37,473 nucleotides of DNA from Nitrosomonadales bacterium (GTDB taxonomy: Bacteria; Pseudomonadota; Gammaproteobacteria; Burkholderiales; Gallionellaceae): positions 1 to 37,473 of the forward strand of contig JANYJE010000050.1 of NCBI GenBank assembly GCA_025408405.1, given 5' to 3'. This document shows, in pieces, positions 1 through 10,139 of the stretch (its first letter is position 1; each line of letters begins with the position of its first letter). The position numbers and the translations under genes are program-made. The notes below the pieces were generated by a model. The model had not been told where the DNA came from, searched no databases, and was given only the letters and a program-made list of their open reading frames with translations.

Positions 1-129
1 AAACTCAACACGCGCCCCAGAAAAACGCTAAACTGGAAATGCCCTGCTGAAGTCTTCCTTCCTGAAGGCGCTTTTGACTTTAAGACTTACTGGGCAAATC
101 AACTTAACCTTGTTGCACTTGGATCTTGA
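1..129 (+). CDS. IS30-family transposase, C-terminal fragment
   Basis: Frame 1 is open from the first base to a TGA at 127-129. It encodes the C-terminus of a DDE transposase, with the run LNTRPRKTLNWKCPAEVFL. IS30-family transposases typically end with an 'LNxRPRKxLxxKTPxEVF' segment just after the catalytic core, and this matches closely. The catalytic residues and the N-terminal helix-turn-helix lie upstream of the window. The fragment is partial only because the window starts here; I see no internal stop or frameshift. The next gene begins 60 bases after the stop. Confidence 0.8.
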   Translation, partial: KLNTRPRKTLNWKCPAEVFLPEGAFDFKTYWANQLNLVALGS

Positions 130-137
130 AACCGCCC
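1..137 (+). mobile_element. IS30-family insertion sequence, 3' end (truncated by window)
   Basis: This is the right end of an insertion sequence: the last 42 codons of an IS30-type transposase followed by a terminal inverted repeat at about 110-137 (TGTTGCACTTGG core, ending in CCGCCC). The reverse complement of 37333-37360 matches this terminus at about 21 of 28 positions, including a perfect 12-base core. That match identifies both window ends as termini of the same or closely related elements. The rest of this copy lies outside the window, so no target duplication can be checked. Confidence 0.8.
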
Positions 138-189
138 AGCATATTTTTGCGCAACTTGTTTCTAAATCTGGCACCCAATGGGATAAACC

Positions 190-840
190 ATGCTCGCACA
201 GCTAACAGACTCGCCTTACCTTCTTGCAGCCTTGGCGCTGGGGGTAGTGGGTGTTATTCTGATCATCACCGGCATCGTGGCGCTTATGCGTGCCCATGTA
301 CTCTCCTTTACGACACAGACTCTGCTTGGCCTGTTATTGCTGACACTAGGCAGCTTGGCCGGGCTGATCGCTTTCGGCATTCAGGGCTACCAGACGCTCA
401 CCCATGAAGAGGTCGCTGCGCGCATTACTGTAGTACCCATCAGCCCCCAGCATTTCTCCGCAACTTTCCACTATCCGGACGGCCGTGTAGCAAAATTCAC
501 TATCGCCGGAGATGAAATCTATGTTGATGCACACATCCTCAAATGGCAGCCACTGGCGAATCTGTTTGGTCTGCATACCGCCTATGAGCTTGACCGCGCA
601 GGGGGACGCTACCGCGACATCGAGCAGGAACGCACTGCCGAACGTACCTTATACTCACTCAGCCAGGCAAAAAAAGTGGATTTGTTTGGTTTACGCGAGC
701 GCCATACTTTCCTGGCCCCATTGCTCGATGCAAAATACGGCTCCGCCACCTACATTCCGGTAACACAGGCTGCCGAACTTGAACTACGCGTTTCCACTAG
801 CGGCCTGCTGATGCGTGAATTATTGCCCAAGGGGTTTTGA
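190..840 (+). CDS. Hypothetical inner-membrane protein with two N-terminal TM segments
   Basis: This is a 216-residue protein of unknown function. Two hydrophobic segments (about residues 11-33 and 41-64) form an N-terminal hairpin in the membrane. They are followed by a soluble domain of about 150 residues rich in beta-strand-like stretches, with no catalytic motif I recognise. Similar two-TM proteins in betaproteobacteria are often labelled, without evidence, as efflux-pump related; I do not adopt that. The ATG at 190 is preceded only by a weak GGAT. It sits 52 bases after the IS30 terminus, so its native upstream region may have been displaced. Codon use and an uninterrupted 651-base frame support a real gene. 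Confidence 0.75.
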   Translation: MLAQLTDSPYLLAALALGVVGVILIITGIVALMRAHVLSFTTQTLLGLLLLTLGSLAGLIAFGIQGYQTLTHEEVAARITVVPISPQHFSATFHYPDGRVAKFTIAGDEIYVDAHILKWQPLANLFGLHTAYELDRAGGRYRDIEQERTAERTLYSLSQAKKVDLFGLRERHTFLAPLLDAKYGSATYIPVTQAAELELRVSTSGLLMRELLPKGF

Positions 841-976
841 TTGCCGCGCTAATCTCCTCATAGATCTTTACCTGGTTGCGCAAGAAGCCCAGCCTTTTTA
901 CGATGCACTGCCTCAACCATTCTCAACGCACCCATTCGGTGTTACATACGTGCGTCCAGCTCATCGCGGGCAATAA
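815..976 (+). other. Possible 53-codon ORF or gene remnant in the gap before parA
   Basis: The 160-base gap between 840 and 1001 contains an open frame from a GTG at 815, overlapping the end of the previous gene, to a TAA at 974-976. The translated tail (for example IDLYLVAQEAQPFYDALPQP and then FGVTYVRPAHRGQ) looks protein-like rather than random, but I recognise no family. No convincing ribosome binding site precedes the GTG. It could be the end of a decayed gene. A TAGAAT hexamer at 984-989 could serve as a -10 element for parA, but I see no matching -35. Confidence 0.2.
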
Positions 977-1000
977 TTTAAGCTAGAATTACATCCTGTT

Positions 1001-1768
1001 ATGACCATCATTGCCGTCTTTAATCAAAAAGGGGGAGTCGGAAAGACTACAACCGCCTTAAACCTCGCCGCAGCGCTGGTGCGCAGTGGGCGCGTAACCT
1101 ATGGCGTGGACCTGGATCCCCAGGCGCAACTGAGCGGCATTGCCGGCGTCACCGCCGCTTCGGGTGATGAAACTGTGCTGAGCTCGTTTCAGCGCAATCG
1201 TCCGCTGCGAGAGCTGGTGCGCGAATCTTCCAGCGGCATTAACATCATTCCATCTCATGCTGAACTCTCTAAAGTAGATGTATTGTTTGGCAAGGGTTTC
1301 AATGTCGTTAATCGCATCAATACCAGCCTGAAAGCTGAAAATCTGGGAACCAGGGATTCTCCACTTATCCTCGATTGCTGCCCCATGATAGGTGTACTCT
1401 CCCTGAACGCAATATTTGCCTGCGATTGCCTGATCGTTCCGATTTCTGCAGATTACCTCTCAGCCAAGGGCGCAGTTCAAATTGACAAGACACTTAAAGC
1501 ACTGGAGCAAGTCCTCAAGCGCCGCGTCAAGCGGCGTTACCTGATAACCCGTTTTGACGGACGCCGCAATATGTCAGGGGAAATATTGCGCATGGCCGAG
1601 GAAAAATTTGGCGAAGATGTTTGCCACACTCGTATTGCAGAAAATGTCAGCCTGGCAGAAAGTCCTGCACTCAACAAGACTATATTTCAGCATGCGCCCA
1701 GCAGCCGCGGCGCCCATGATTACGATGAATTGCTGGAAGAGTTGCTGGAAGATGGGGTAATCGAATAA
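1001..1768 (+). CDS. ParA/MinD-family ATPase (orphan)
   Basis: A 255-residue ParA-type ATPase. The deviant Walker A motif KGGVGKTT lies at residues 10-17, followed by the switch-like segment VDLDPQAQLS near 37-46. A Walker B-like strand LILDCCP lies near 122-128, where the usual ID(A/C)PP is altered. These proteins dimerise on ATP and bind DNA or cargo to position chromosomes, plasmids or protein complexes. No parB or centromere-like repeat lies beside it, and a plasmid-type HTH extension is absent. It is therefore an orphan whose cargo cannot be told from context. It ends 5 bases before the convergent 69-residue gene. Confidence 0.85.
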   Translation: MTIIAVFNQKGGVGKTTTALNLAAALVRSGRVTYGVDLDPQAQLSGIAGVTAASGDETVLSSFQRNRPLRELVRESSSGINIIPSHAELSKVDVLFGKGFNVVNRINTSLKAENLGTRDSPLILDCCPMIGVLSLNAIFACDCLIVPISADYLSAKGAVQIDKTLKALEQVLKRRVKRRYLITRFDGRRNMSGEILRMAEEKFGEDVCHTRIAENVSLAESPALNKTIFQHAPSSRGAHDYDELLEELLEDGVIE

Positions 1769-1773
1769 ACGGC

Positions 1774-1983
1774 TTACTTGGAAATTAAAGATAAAATTTC
1801 CTCAACGGAACCAACGTCCGACGGTAATGCTGCTACTTGTTGAACCTCACTGCGCAGGATTTCACAATAACGGTACATCTGATTCAATTTGCGCTCTGCT
1901 TCTGCCTGGTCGCGCCCACCAATCAGCAGGCTGTCAATCTGTTGACCGTTCCGGGTGCGTATAGAAAATTCAAATTTCAGCAT
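1774..1983 (-). CDS. Small hypothetical protein (69 aa)
   Basis: A 69-residue cytosolic protein with no recognised family. It starts with a beta-strand-like segment (MLKFEFSIRTRNGQQI), followed by a predicted helical stretch with the pattern RDQAEAERKLNQMY and a second helix near the C-terminus. An excellent ribosome binding site (GGAGG, 4 bases before the ATG) supports translation. It is convergent with parA, and its promoter must lie in the 278-base gap upstream that it shares with the GGDEF gene. I infer a small regulator or stress protein only weakly; no function is assigned. Confidence 0.65.
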   Translation of the reverse strand: MLKFEFSIRTRNGQQIDSLLIGGRDQAEAERKLNQMYRYCEILRSEVQQVAALPSDVGSVEEILSLISK

Positions 1984-2094
1984 TACTCCTCCACCTCATT
2001 AAAACACCACGCGTACGCCACTTTAATAGTGTATAACATTAGCATACTCTTTTGATTACCTGTCTATTTTCCTGATTTCATGTAAAACTCACGC

Positions 2095-2117
2095 TTAACA
2101 GAAACATGTTTCGTTAA
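2095..2117. promoter_or_regulatory. Near-perfect 23-bp dyad in the divergent gap (candidate operator)
   Basis: The 278-base gap between the divergent 69-residue gene (start 1983) and the GGDEF gene (start 2262) contains a dyad with a perfect 12-base core, GAAACATGTTTC, at 2101-2112. It is flanked by TTAAC on the left and GTTAA on the right, offset by one extra A. A palindrome of this quality in an AT-rich divergent promoter region is typical of a dimeric repressor or activator site. It is not a LexA-type CTGT-N8-ACAG box. I do not recognise the cognate regulator. Confidence 0.45.
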
Positions 2118-2261
2118 GGTTGATGAAATTCCAATTGGCAGGCACACTGCTAACAATGCGGATTCACTCGCATAGTATGTTCGCTGTTATGCAACACTTC
2201 AAATTCTAAGCTGCGCTCGTTGTTCGGATTGGGTGATTAAATCTCCATACAGGAGGCTTCA

Positions 2262-3131
2262 GTGCAAGTTTCAACCATGTACATTCTGATTGCCGATACC
2301 CTGATTATTGTGGGTGGCGGCATATTGATACGCGTACTGTTTATTATTCAGCGCTTGTTCAGCCGCCTGCCTTCCGGAAAAATTCGCTCGAAAAAATACT
2401 TTCTGACCGTGCCAGTCCTGTTCTTCATTCTCGCTTATCTGGGATGCCTGTTTGCCTTCTGGAATACACAAACAAACTGGCACGATCTGATCGTGCCCGG
2501 GATACTTTTTGCATCAGCCTGCTCCTTATGGCTCATCTACAAACTGTCTCTGCAACCCACCATTGACTTCCTCCTCGAGCACGGAAATATCACCGACCCG
2601 CTGATGGGAATTAATAACCGCCGCTATCTGGAGCGCAGGTTAAATGATGAAGTTGCGCGCGCTCATCGCTATTCCATGCCGTTATCCGTCTTTCTGCTTG
2701 ATATTGACCAACTCAAGAATATCAATGCAACTTACAGCCATCAAGTTGGCGATCAAGTCCTGGTTCATTTGGGGAAACTGCTTCAGGAATATCTACGTGA
2801 ATCTGATGAGGTAGCGCGTTATGATCGCGACGAGATTCTCGTCATGACCCCAAACACGTCAATTCAGGATGTACAGCTGCTGGCAGAGCGGATACGCCAG
2901 CGCGTTGTGGCACAGCCGCTGCTATTGCATGCCAGGACAGAAAAAGAGAAAAGAGTGGCCTTTAACATCAGCATAGGCGTGGCAACTCTGCATGGCGGAT
3001 TTGATAGCATGGATAAACTATTGCAACGCACCGATGCAGCCTTGCAACAGGCACGTCAGGCAGGCGGAAATCGTGTGGTCATTTCCGAAGCGGATGTTAC
3101 AGAAATAAAAACGTCTCAAATCAACTCTTGA
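2262..3131 (+). CDS. Membrane-anchored degenerate GGDEF-domain protein
   Basis: A 289-residue protein with about three N-terminal TM segments (roughly residues 7-30, 47-66 and 76-95) and a C-terminal GGDEF domain (about 108-280, beginning TDPLMGINNRRYL). The signature GGDEF is replaced by DRDEI (188-192): both glycines that hold GTP are lost, and the last position is Ile. The upstream allosteric motif RxxD (RESD, 179-182) is kept at the canonical five-residue spacing. This pattern is known in c-di-GMP receptors that no longer synthesise the nucleotide, so an effector role is inferred. The GTG start is chosen because a perfect AGGAGG lies 5 bases before it; an ATG five codons downstream is the alternative. 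Confidence 0.85.
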   Translation: MQVSTMYILIADTLIIVGGGILIRVLFIIQRLFSRLPSGKIRSKKYFLTVPVLFFILAYLGCLFAFWNTQTNWHDLIVPGILFASACSLWLIYKLSLQPTIDFLLEHGNITDPLMGINNRRYLERRLNDEVARAHRYSMPLSVFLLDIDQLKNINATYSHQVGDQVLVHLGKLLQEYLRESDEVARYDRDEILVMTPNTSIQDVQLLAERIRQRVVAQPLLLHARTEKEKRVAFNISIGVATLHGGFDSMDKLLQRTDAALQQARQAGGNRVVISEADVTEIKTSQINS

Positions 3132-3167
3132 GCTACGCGTCCAGCGCAGCTGGGCTTACGCTTAGCT
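3131..3167. terminator. Convergent-end stem-loop between GGDEF gene and rlmB
   Basis: The 30-base gap between the convergent stops and its edges folds into a long hairpin. The outer arms AGCTACGCGT (3131-3140) and ACGCTTAGCT (3158-3167) pair at 9 of 10 positions. The inner stem is CCAGC/GCTGG with a GCA loop. There is no T-run on either side, so it is not a standard intrinsic terminator. A bidirectional 3'-end-protecting stem-loop is plausible. The right arm overlaps the last codons of rlmB. Confidence 0.4.
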
Positions 3168-3902
3168 AACGGTGCGCTGCCTGCGCGTCTCATACAAACA
3201 GACACCCGTGCTGACTGATACGTTCAGGCTTTCTACACTTCCCAGCATCGGAATGCGTACCAGTTGATCGCAGGTCTCTTTTGTCAGGCGGCGCAAACCC
3301 TCACCTTCGGCTCCCAGAACCCATGCGATCGCCCCCGCATGGTGCAAGCGGTGCAAATCTGTTTCAGCCTCACCATCGGCCCCCACTACCCAGATATCGC
3401 GTTCTTTCAGCTCACGCAGAGTCCGTGCAATATTCGTAACCGTGATGTAGGGCACCGTTTCCGCAGCTCCGCAGGCAACCTTTTCCACCGTGGCATTAAT
3501 ACCCACAGCCCTATCCTTGGGAGCGATGACGGCATGTACGCCAAAGGCATCTGCACTGCGCAAGCAGGCGCCCAGATTATGCGGATCCTGCACCCCGTCC
3601 AGCACCAGCAACAAGGCAGGTTCGGTCAGGGTATCAAGCACATCGTCCAGATGCTGCACGCGTTGTGCAGCATCCACGCGCGCCACTACGCCCTGATGGC
3701 GGGTATTGCCCGCCATGCCGTCGAGGCGTTTGCCGTCTACCGGTACCACACGCACATCATGTGCTTCGGCCAGCTTGAGCAAGTCGCGCGCGCGCGGATC
3801 ACGGCGTTGCGTATCCACATAAATCTCCAGCACGCTGTCAGCGTGCTGGCGGATGCGCCCGATTACCGCGTGGAACCCATGAATGATGCGTGTTTCAGCC
3901 AT
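3162..3902 (-). CDS. rlmB: 23S rRNA (guanosine-2'-O)-methyltransferase RlmB
   Basis: A 246-residue SpoU-family (SPOUT, trefoil-knot) methyltransferase. In the family it uses S-adenosylmethionine to methylate the 2'-OH of G2251 in the peptidyl-transferase P loop of 23S rRNA. The N-terminal substrate-binding domain begins [12 protein letters not shown]. The SpoU motifs follow: [20 protein letters not shown] with the catalytic Asn-Arg region, a central [12 protein letters not shown], and the C-terminal [18 protein letters not shown] knot. Length is normal. Its ATG overlaps the rnr stop region by 8 bases. The rnr-rlmB pair is a classic operon, so both act on RNA and are probably translationally coupled. 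Confidence 0.95.
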   Translation of the reverse strand: MAETRIIHGFHAVIGRIRQHADSVLEIYVDTQRRDPRARDLLKLAEAHDVRVVPVDGKRLDGMAGNTRHQGVVARVDAAQRVQHLDDVLDTLTEPALLLVLDGVQDPHNLGACLRSADAFGVHAVIAPKDRAVGINATVEKVACGAAETVPYITVTNIARTLRELKERDIWVVGADGEAETDLHRLHHAGAIAWVLGAEGEGLRRLTKETCDQLVRIPMLGSVESLNVSVSTGVCLYETRRQRTVS

Positions 3903-6195
3903 GATGTTTTTTATCTTTCTTGTCTTTCCTGTCTTTCTTGTCTTTGGGGCCCTTCTTGGGCGCGCTATCGCCCCATGCTCCCGCCCTGCCTGGATCTACC
4001 TTGCCGGCCTCCCCCTTGCCTGCTTCTCCTGGCACGCTTTCCAGCACGAAGTCGATTTTGGTGCTTTCCATATCCACCCGCACCACCTGCACGCGTACGC
4101 GATCGCCCAGGCGATAGCGCTTGCCCGTGTGCTCTCCCAGCATCTGGTGTTTGGTCGCGTCGAAATGGAAATAATCGGAACCCAGCTCGGAGACATGCAC
4201 CAGGCCTTCAACAAACAGATCGTCAAGAGCCACAAACAAGCCGAAGCCGGTGACTGATGAAATGGTGCCATCAAACACGCTGCCAAGATGGTCGCGCATA
4301 TAGAAACACTTCAGCCATGCTTCCACGTCGCGCGTGGCATCATCGGCACGTCGTTCGTTCTGCGAGCAATGAATACCCAGGGCATCCCATTTCTCGGACG
4401 GCTTATATTGCGCACCTTTCAGCACGGCCTTGATCGCACGATGAACCAGCAGATCCGGGTAGCGGCGTATCGGGGAAGTAAAATGCGCATAGGCCTCATA
4501 GCCCAGGCCGAAGTGACCCACATTGTCCGGGCAATAGCGCGCCTGACGCAGAGAACGCAGCATCACAGTTTGCAACAGGCCCGCATCCGGGCGGCCTTTG
4601 ATCTGCTTAAGCAACTTGGCGTAATCGCCCGCTTCCGGCTCATCACCGCCCCCCAACTCCATACCGAACTCTTTGAAAAATTCGCGCACGGCTTCCAGTT
4701 TTTCCGGTGTCGGGCCTTCATGCACACGGTATAAAACAGGATGTTCATGATCGTGCAGGAATCCTGCAGCACACACGTTGGCCGCCAGCATGCACTCCTC
4801 GATCAATTTGTGCGCATCGTTGCGCACGACAGGAACAATGCGCTCAATCTTGCCATCGGCATTGAACATCATCTGCGTTTCAACTGTTTCAAAATCGATC
4901 GCGCCGCGCTTCGCGCGCGCCTTGAGCAAGGTCTGGAACAAGGTATAGAGATGATTGACATGCGGCAACACCGTTGCGAACTGCTGTGCCGTTTCGCCCT
5001 GCGGGTTGGCCAGCATGTCGGCCACTTGGTTATAGGTCAGGCGCGCTTTAGAGACCATCACCGATGGATAAAAACGGTATTTCTCGATTTCCCCTGCACC
5101 GCTGATATGCATGTCGCACACCATGCACAAGCGTTCAACATGAGGATTGATCGAACACAGGCCGTTGGATAATTCTTCCGGCAGCATGGGGATCACGCGG
5201 CGCGGGAAATAAACCGAGGTACTGCGGTTCAACGCCTCTTGGTCCAGCGCATCACCTGGCTCGACATAGGCGCTGACATCGGCAATCGCCACCACCAGGC
5301 GAAATCCCGCGCCTGCTGGTTCGCAATACACCGCATCATCAAAGTCGCGTGCGGTTTCACCATCGATGGTCACGAGTGGCAGCTGGCGCACGTCTTCTCG
5401 ACCGGAATAACTTTCCGGCAACACCTGTTCGGAAAACTGTTCGGCCTGACGTTTGGCGTCATGTGGAAATTCATGTGGCAGATCATGCTTGCGCAAGGCA
5501 ATCTCGATTTCCATACCCGGATCGGCATAGTTCCCCAATATCTCGACTATGCGCCCGATCGGCTGCGCATGCTTGCTGGGCTGCTGTACGAGTTCCAGCA
5601 TCACTACCTGGCCGGGCTGGGCGCCTGCATGCTCGCCGGGCGCCACCAGAATATCCTGGCTGATGCGGCGGTTTTCCGCTACCACAAACAGAATGCCGTG
5701 CTCCACATACAAACGGCCAACCAGGCGCTTGGTTCCATGCTCCAGCACTTCGACAATGCTGGCTTCGCGCCTGCCGCGCCGGTCGGTGCCGCCTGCGCGA
5801 GCCATCACGGTATCGCCGTGCAGTACCTTGTGCATTTCCTTAGCGCTTATCATCAGATCAGGGCTGCCATCCTCGGGGATCAGGAAGCCGAAACCATCGG
5901 GATGCCCCTGCACCTTGCCCTTGATCAGATCGAGCTTTTCCATCACGCAGATGGCACGCTTGCGGTTACGCATGATCTGTCCGTCGCGTTCCATTGCACG
6001 CAAGCGACGGATAAACAGCTCCTCTTCGTGCAGTTCTATCTCCAGCAGACTGCACAGATCTTCCTGATCGATGGGCATGCCCTGCTCGTTCAGAATTTGC
6101 AAAATATACTCGCGGCTAGGCAAGGGATGTTCATACTGTTCGCGCTCGCGCTCCAGAAATGGATCAAGTGTGCGAATATTTTTTTTATTTATCAT
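3895..6195 (-). CDS. rnr: Ribonuclease R
   Basis: A 766-residue RNB-family 3'-5' exoribonuclease that degrades structured RNA and is important in cold and stationary-phase RNA decay and trans-translation. Domains in order are an N-terminal HTH-like region (about 20-90), two cold-shock domains (about 75-230), the RNB catalytic domain beginning [20 protein letters not shown] with its metal-binding Asp residues, and an S1 domain (about 640-725, [20 protein letters not shown]). It ends in a very basic Lys/Asp tail (residues about 745-766) encoded by 9-base tandem repeats. Such tails in RNase R aid unwinding and ribosome contact. The ATG at 6195 is preceded by AGGA. It overlaps rlmB. Confidence 0.96.
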   Translation of the reverse strand: MINKKNIRTLDPFLEREREQYEHPLPSREYILQILNEQGMPIDQEDLCSLLEIELHEEELFIRRLRAMERDGQIMRNRKRAICVMEKLDLIKGKVQGHPDGFGFLIPEDGSPDLMISAKEMHKVLHGDTVMARAGGTDRRGRREASIVEVLEHGTKRLVGRLYVEHGILFVVAENRRISQDILVAPGEHAGAQPGQVVMLELVQQPSKHAQPIGRIVEILGNYADPGMEIEIALRKHDLPHEFPHDAKRQAEQFSEQVLPESYSGREDVRQLPLVTIDGETARDFDDAVYCEPAGAGFRLVVAIADVSAYVEPGDALDQEALNRSTSVYFPRRVIPMLPEELSNGLCSINPHVERLCMVCDMHISGAGEIEKYRFYPSVMVSKARLTYNQVADMLANPQGETAQQFATVLPHVNHLYTLFQTLLKARAKRGAIDFETVETQMMFNADGKIERIVPVVRNDAHKLIEECMLAANVCAAGFLHDHEHPVLYRVHEGPTPEKLEAVREFFKEFGMELGGGDEPEAGDYAKLLKQIKGRPDAGLLQTVMLRSLRQARYCPDNVGHFGLGYEAYAHFTSPIRRYPDLLVHRAIKAVLKGAQYKPSEKWDALGIHCSQNERRADDATRDVEAWLKCFYMRDHLGSVFDGTISSVTGFGLFVALDDLFVEGLVHVSELGSDYFHFDATKHQMLGEHTGKRYRLGDRVRVQVVRVDMESTKIDFVLESVPGEAGKGEAGKVDPGRAGAWGDSAPKKGPKDKKDRKDKKDKKHHG
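3914..3945. repeat. 9-bp tandem repeat encoding the basic tail of RNase R
   Basis: Three and a half head-to-tail copies of TCTTTCYTG (3914-3922, 3923-3931, 3932-3940, then TCTTT) lie within the 3' end of rnr. On the coding strand they specify the alternating Lys/Asp/Arg tail. A short in-frame repeat like this can change copy number by slippage without shifting the frame, giving length variation of the tail. Confidence 0.7.
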
Positions 6196-6223
6196 TGACA
6201 GAAAATCCTATAGCAATTAAAGT
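6195..6223 (+). promoter_or_regulatory. Sigma-70 promoter of tRNA-Leu
   Basis: A consensus -35 TTGACA (6195-6200) is separated by exactly 17 bases from TAAAGT (6218-6223, four of six -10 positions). The predicted transcript start near 6230 lies about 16 bases before the mature tRNA. The -35 hexamer abuts and overlaps the first base of the divergent rnr start codon, so the two transcription units share this 50-base gap. Confidence 0.65.
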
Positions 6224-6245
6224 ACGCGCCCTCAAGCAATCTAAT

Positions 6246-6330
6246 GCCCAGATGGCGGAATTGGTAGACGCGCACGGTTCAGGTCCGTGTGCCGCAAGGT
6301 GTGGAGGTTCGAGTCCTCTTCTGGGCACCA
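6246..6330 (+). tRNA. tRNA-Leu (anticodon CAG)
   Basis: An 85-base class II tRNA that decodes CUG. The acceptor arms GCCCAGA and TCTGGGC pair, the D-loop has TTGGTAG, and the anticodon stem CACGG/CCGTG encloses the loop TTCAGGT with anticodon CAG. A long variable arm follows, then the T-loop GGTTCGAGTCC and an encoded CCA end. The CCA is present in the gene. It is a single tRNA with no tRNA neighbours, and it lies between the divergent rnr and the end of the purA operon. Confidence 0.95.
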
Positions 6331-6497
6331 AGCTTTAGTATTTTTCTCAGCTTTAGTGGCTTCAGTAGTGATAGCTTTTGTTTTGGCTATTCCAAATTCT
6401 GTTTCAGGAGTTATAAACTCAAGAGACACAGCATCCAGAAACTCGGTTCCCAGAAATTTAATTCCAGTCCCCCACGGGTTACTTAATAAAAACAAAT
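6331..6497. other. Gap after tRNA-Leu with no recognisable gene
   Basis: This AT-rich stretch between the tRNA and the purA terminator shows only short open frames in several phases, with no ribosome binding sites or protein-like composition. No intrinsic terminator for the tRNA is obvious. I see no integrase, attachment-site duplication of the tRNA 3' end, or repeat here. Confidence 0.5.
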
Positions 6498-6522
6498 GCG
6501 CACCGCCGGTCTGGCGGTGCGC
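6498..6522 (-). terminator. Intrinsic terminator of the hfq-purA transcription unit
   Basis: A perfect 10-bp stem, GCGCACCGCC/GGCGGTGCGC, encloses a 5-base loop. On the minus strand it is followed by a T-rich run (ATTTGTTTTTATT). It lies 45 bases past the purA stop, which fits a rho-independent terminator for the long minus-strand operon ending in purA. Confidence 0.85.
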
Positions 6523-6567
6523 GCTGTTGCTTCCTGTTACTTCACTTCTGAATCTGGTCAATTGCGC

Positions 6568-9069
<2,502 letters not shown>

Positions 9070-9073
<4 letters not shown>

Positions 9074-9255
9074 TTCACCCAATAAATCATCAACAGGCCG
9101 CTCAGCATCAGAGTCAACCCGATAAAACGTGTCTGGCCGTCTTGATACTGAATCAGCTTGCGTAAGGCTTCGCGCCAAATTGCAGGAAACAGAAACGGCA
9201 TCAGACCTTCGATTACCAGCATTAATCCCAGAGCCGTCAGCCAAAAATCCACCAT
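9070..9255 (-). CDS. DUF2065 family small membrane protein (YjeT-like)
   Basis: A 61-residue protein with two TM segments (about 3-24 and 43-60), separated by a short charged loop containing WREALRKLIQYQDGQTRFIGL. This is the pattern of the DUF2065/YjeT family. Its function is unknown. In many betaproteobacteria and gammaproteobacteria it sits directly after hflC, and that is the case here (5 bases downstream), so an association with the HflKC membrane complex is possible but unproven. Its stop overlaps the hisZ start. Confidence 0.85.
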
Positions 9256-9260
9256 CTCGA

Positions 9261-10139
9261 CTACTTGCCACCCTTGCTCGAGTTCTTCAGGTACTTGAAA
9301 AATGAGGAGCTGGGATCCAGCACCATCACGTCATTCTTGTTCTTGAAGCTTTGCTTGTAGGCTTCCAGACTGCGGTAGAAAGCATAAAACTCGGAATTGC
9401 GTCCATATGCAGAGGCATAAATCCCAGCAGCCTTGGCATCGCCCTCACCCTTGATTTTTTGCGCATCGCGGTAGGCCACGGCCAAGGCTACTTCGCGCTG
9501 CCTGTCGGCATCAGCTCGTATTTTTTCGCTTTCCGCGTTACCGGTTGCGCGCAATTCATTGGCCACACGCTTACGCTCCGCATCCATGCGGCGGTATACC
9601 GAATCGCTGATTTCAGGGGTAAAGTCCACACGCTTCAGGCGCACGTCCAGCACCTGCACGCCGATTTTCTGTGCATCCGCGTCAGCTTTCTGGCGCAAGA
9701 TTTCCATGATCTTCTCACGTCCCCCAGATACTACTTCGTGTATGGTGCGCTTGCCAAATTCCTCGCGCATGCTGGCATTCACGGTCTGCGTCAAACGTGA
9801 CTGTGCACGCGCCTCGTCACCGCCCACGCTGATGTAATACTGCTTCACATCGGCGATTCGCCACTTGACGAAGGAGTCCACCAGAACGTTTTTCTTTTCC
9901 GCCGTAATAAATGTTTCCGGAGCTGCACTATCCAACGTCAGTATGCGCGAATCAAAATAACGCACGTTCTGCACCAGTGGCAGCTTGAAATAAAGATTGG
10001 GCGTGGTCTTTACATCCACCACTTCACCCAGCTGGAACACGATGGCAGCCTGTCGCTGGTCAACCACAAAGGCACTCATGCTGAACAACACCAGCACGAT
10101 GATGCTGCCCACCAGAATATTACCCATTTTGCTATTCAT
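9261..10139 (-). CDS. hflC: Protease modulator HflC
   Basis: A 292-residue SPFH/band 7 protein with one N-terminal TM segment (about 8-26) and a large periplasmic region. With HflK it forms a cage-like complex around FtsH in the inner membrane and modulates proteolysis of membrane proteins. Typical segments include VDQRQAAIVFQLGEV, the coiled-coil region ERKRVANELRATGNAESEKI, and FYAFYRSLEAYKQSF near the C-terminus. Length matches the family. Its start overlaps the hflK stop by one base (TAATG type), which fits the equal stoichiometry needed for the complex. Confidence 0.95.
   Translation of the reverse strand: MNSKMGNILVGSIIVLVLFSMSAFVVDQRQAAIVFQLGEVVDVKTTPNLYFKLPLVQNVRYFDSRILTLDSAAPETFITAEKKNVLVDSFVKWRIADVKQYYISVGGDEARAQSRLTQTVNASMREEFGKRTIHEVVSGGREKIMEILRQKADADAQKIGVQVLDVRLKRVDFTPEISDSVYRRMDAERKRVANELRATGNAESEKIRADADRQREVALAVAYRDAQKIKGEGDAKAAGIYASAYGRNSEFYAFYRSLEAYKQSFKNKNDVMVLDPSSSFFKYLKNSSKGGK

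Noticed and set aside
110-190. Outward-facing promoter in the IS30 terminus driving the 216-residue gene
   Set aside because: TTGCAC and TTGAAA hexamers occur, but none has a -10-like hexamer at 16-18 bases.
1001-1983. ParA plus the 69-residue gene as a plasmid partition system
   Set aside because: The two genes are convergent rather than co-transcribed, the small protein lacks a ribbon-helix-helix or ParB signature, and no iterons or centromere repeats are nearby.
5239-6198. 319-codon plus-strand open frame opposite rnr
   Set aside because: It is antisense to the catalytic and N-terminal domains of RNase R, with no family resemblance.
9074-9271. N-terminal extension of hisZ by 66 codons
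   Set aside because: It overlaps the DUF2065 gene in another frame and does not resemble HisZ. The ATG at 9073 with the ATGA overlap and GGGTGA fits better.
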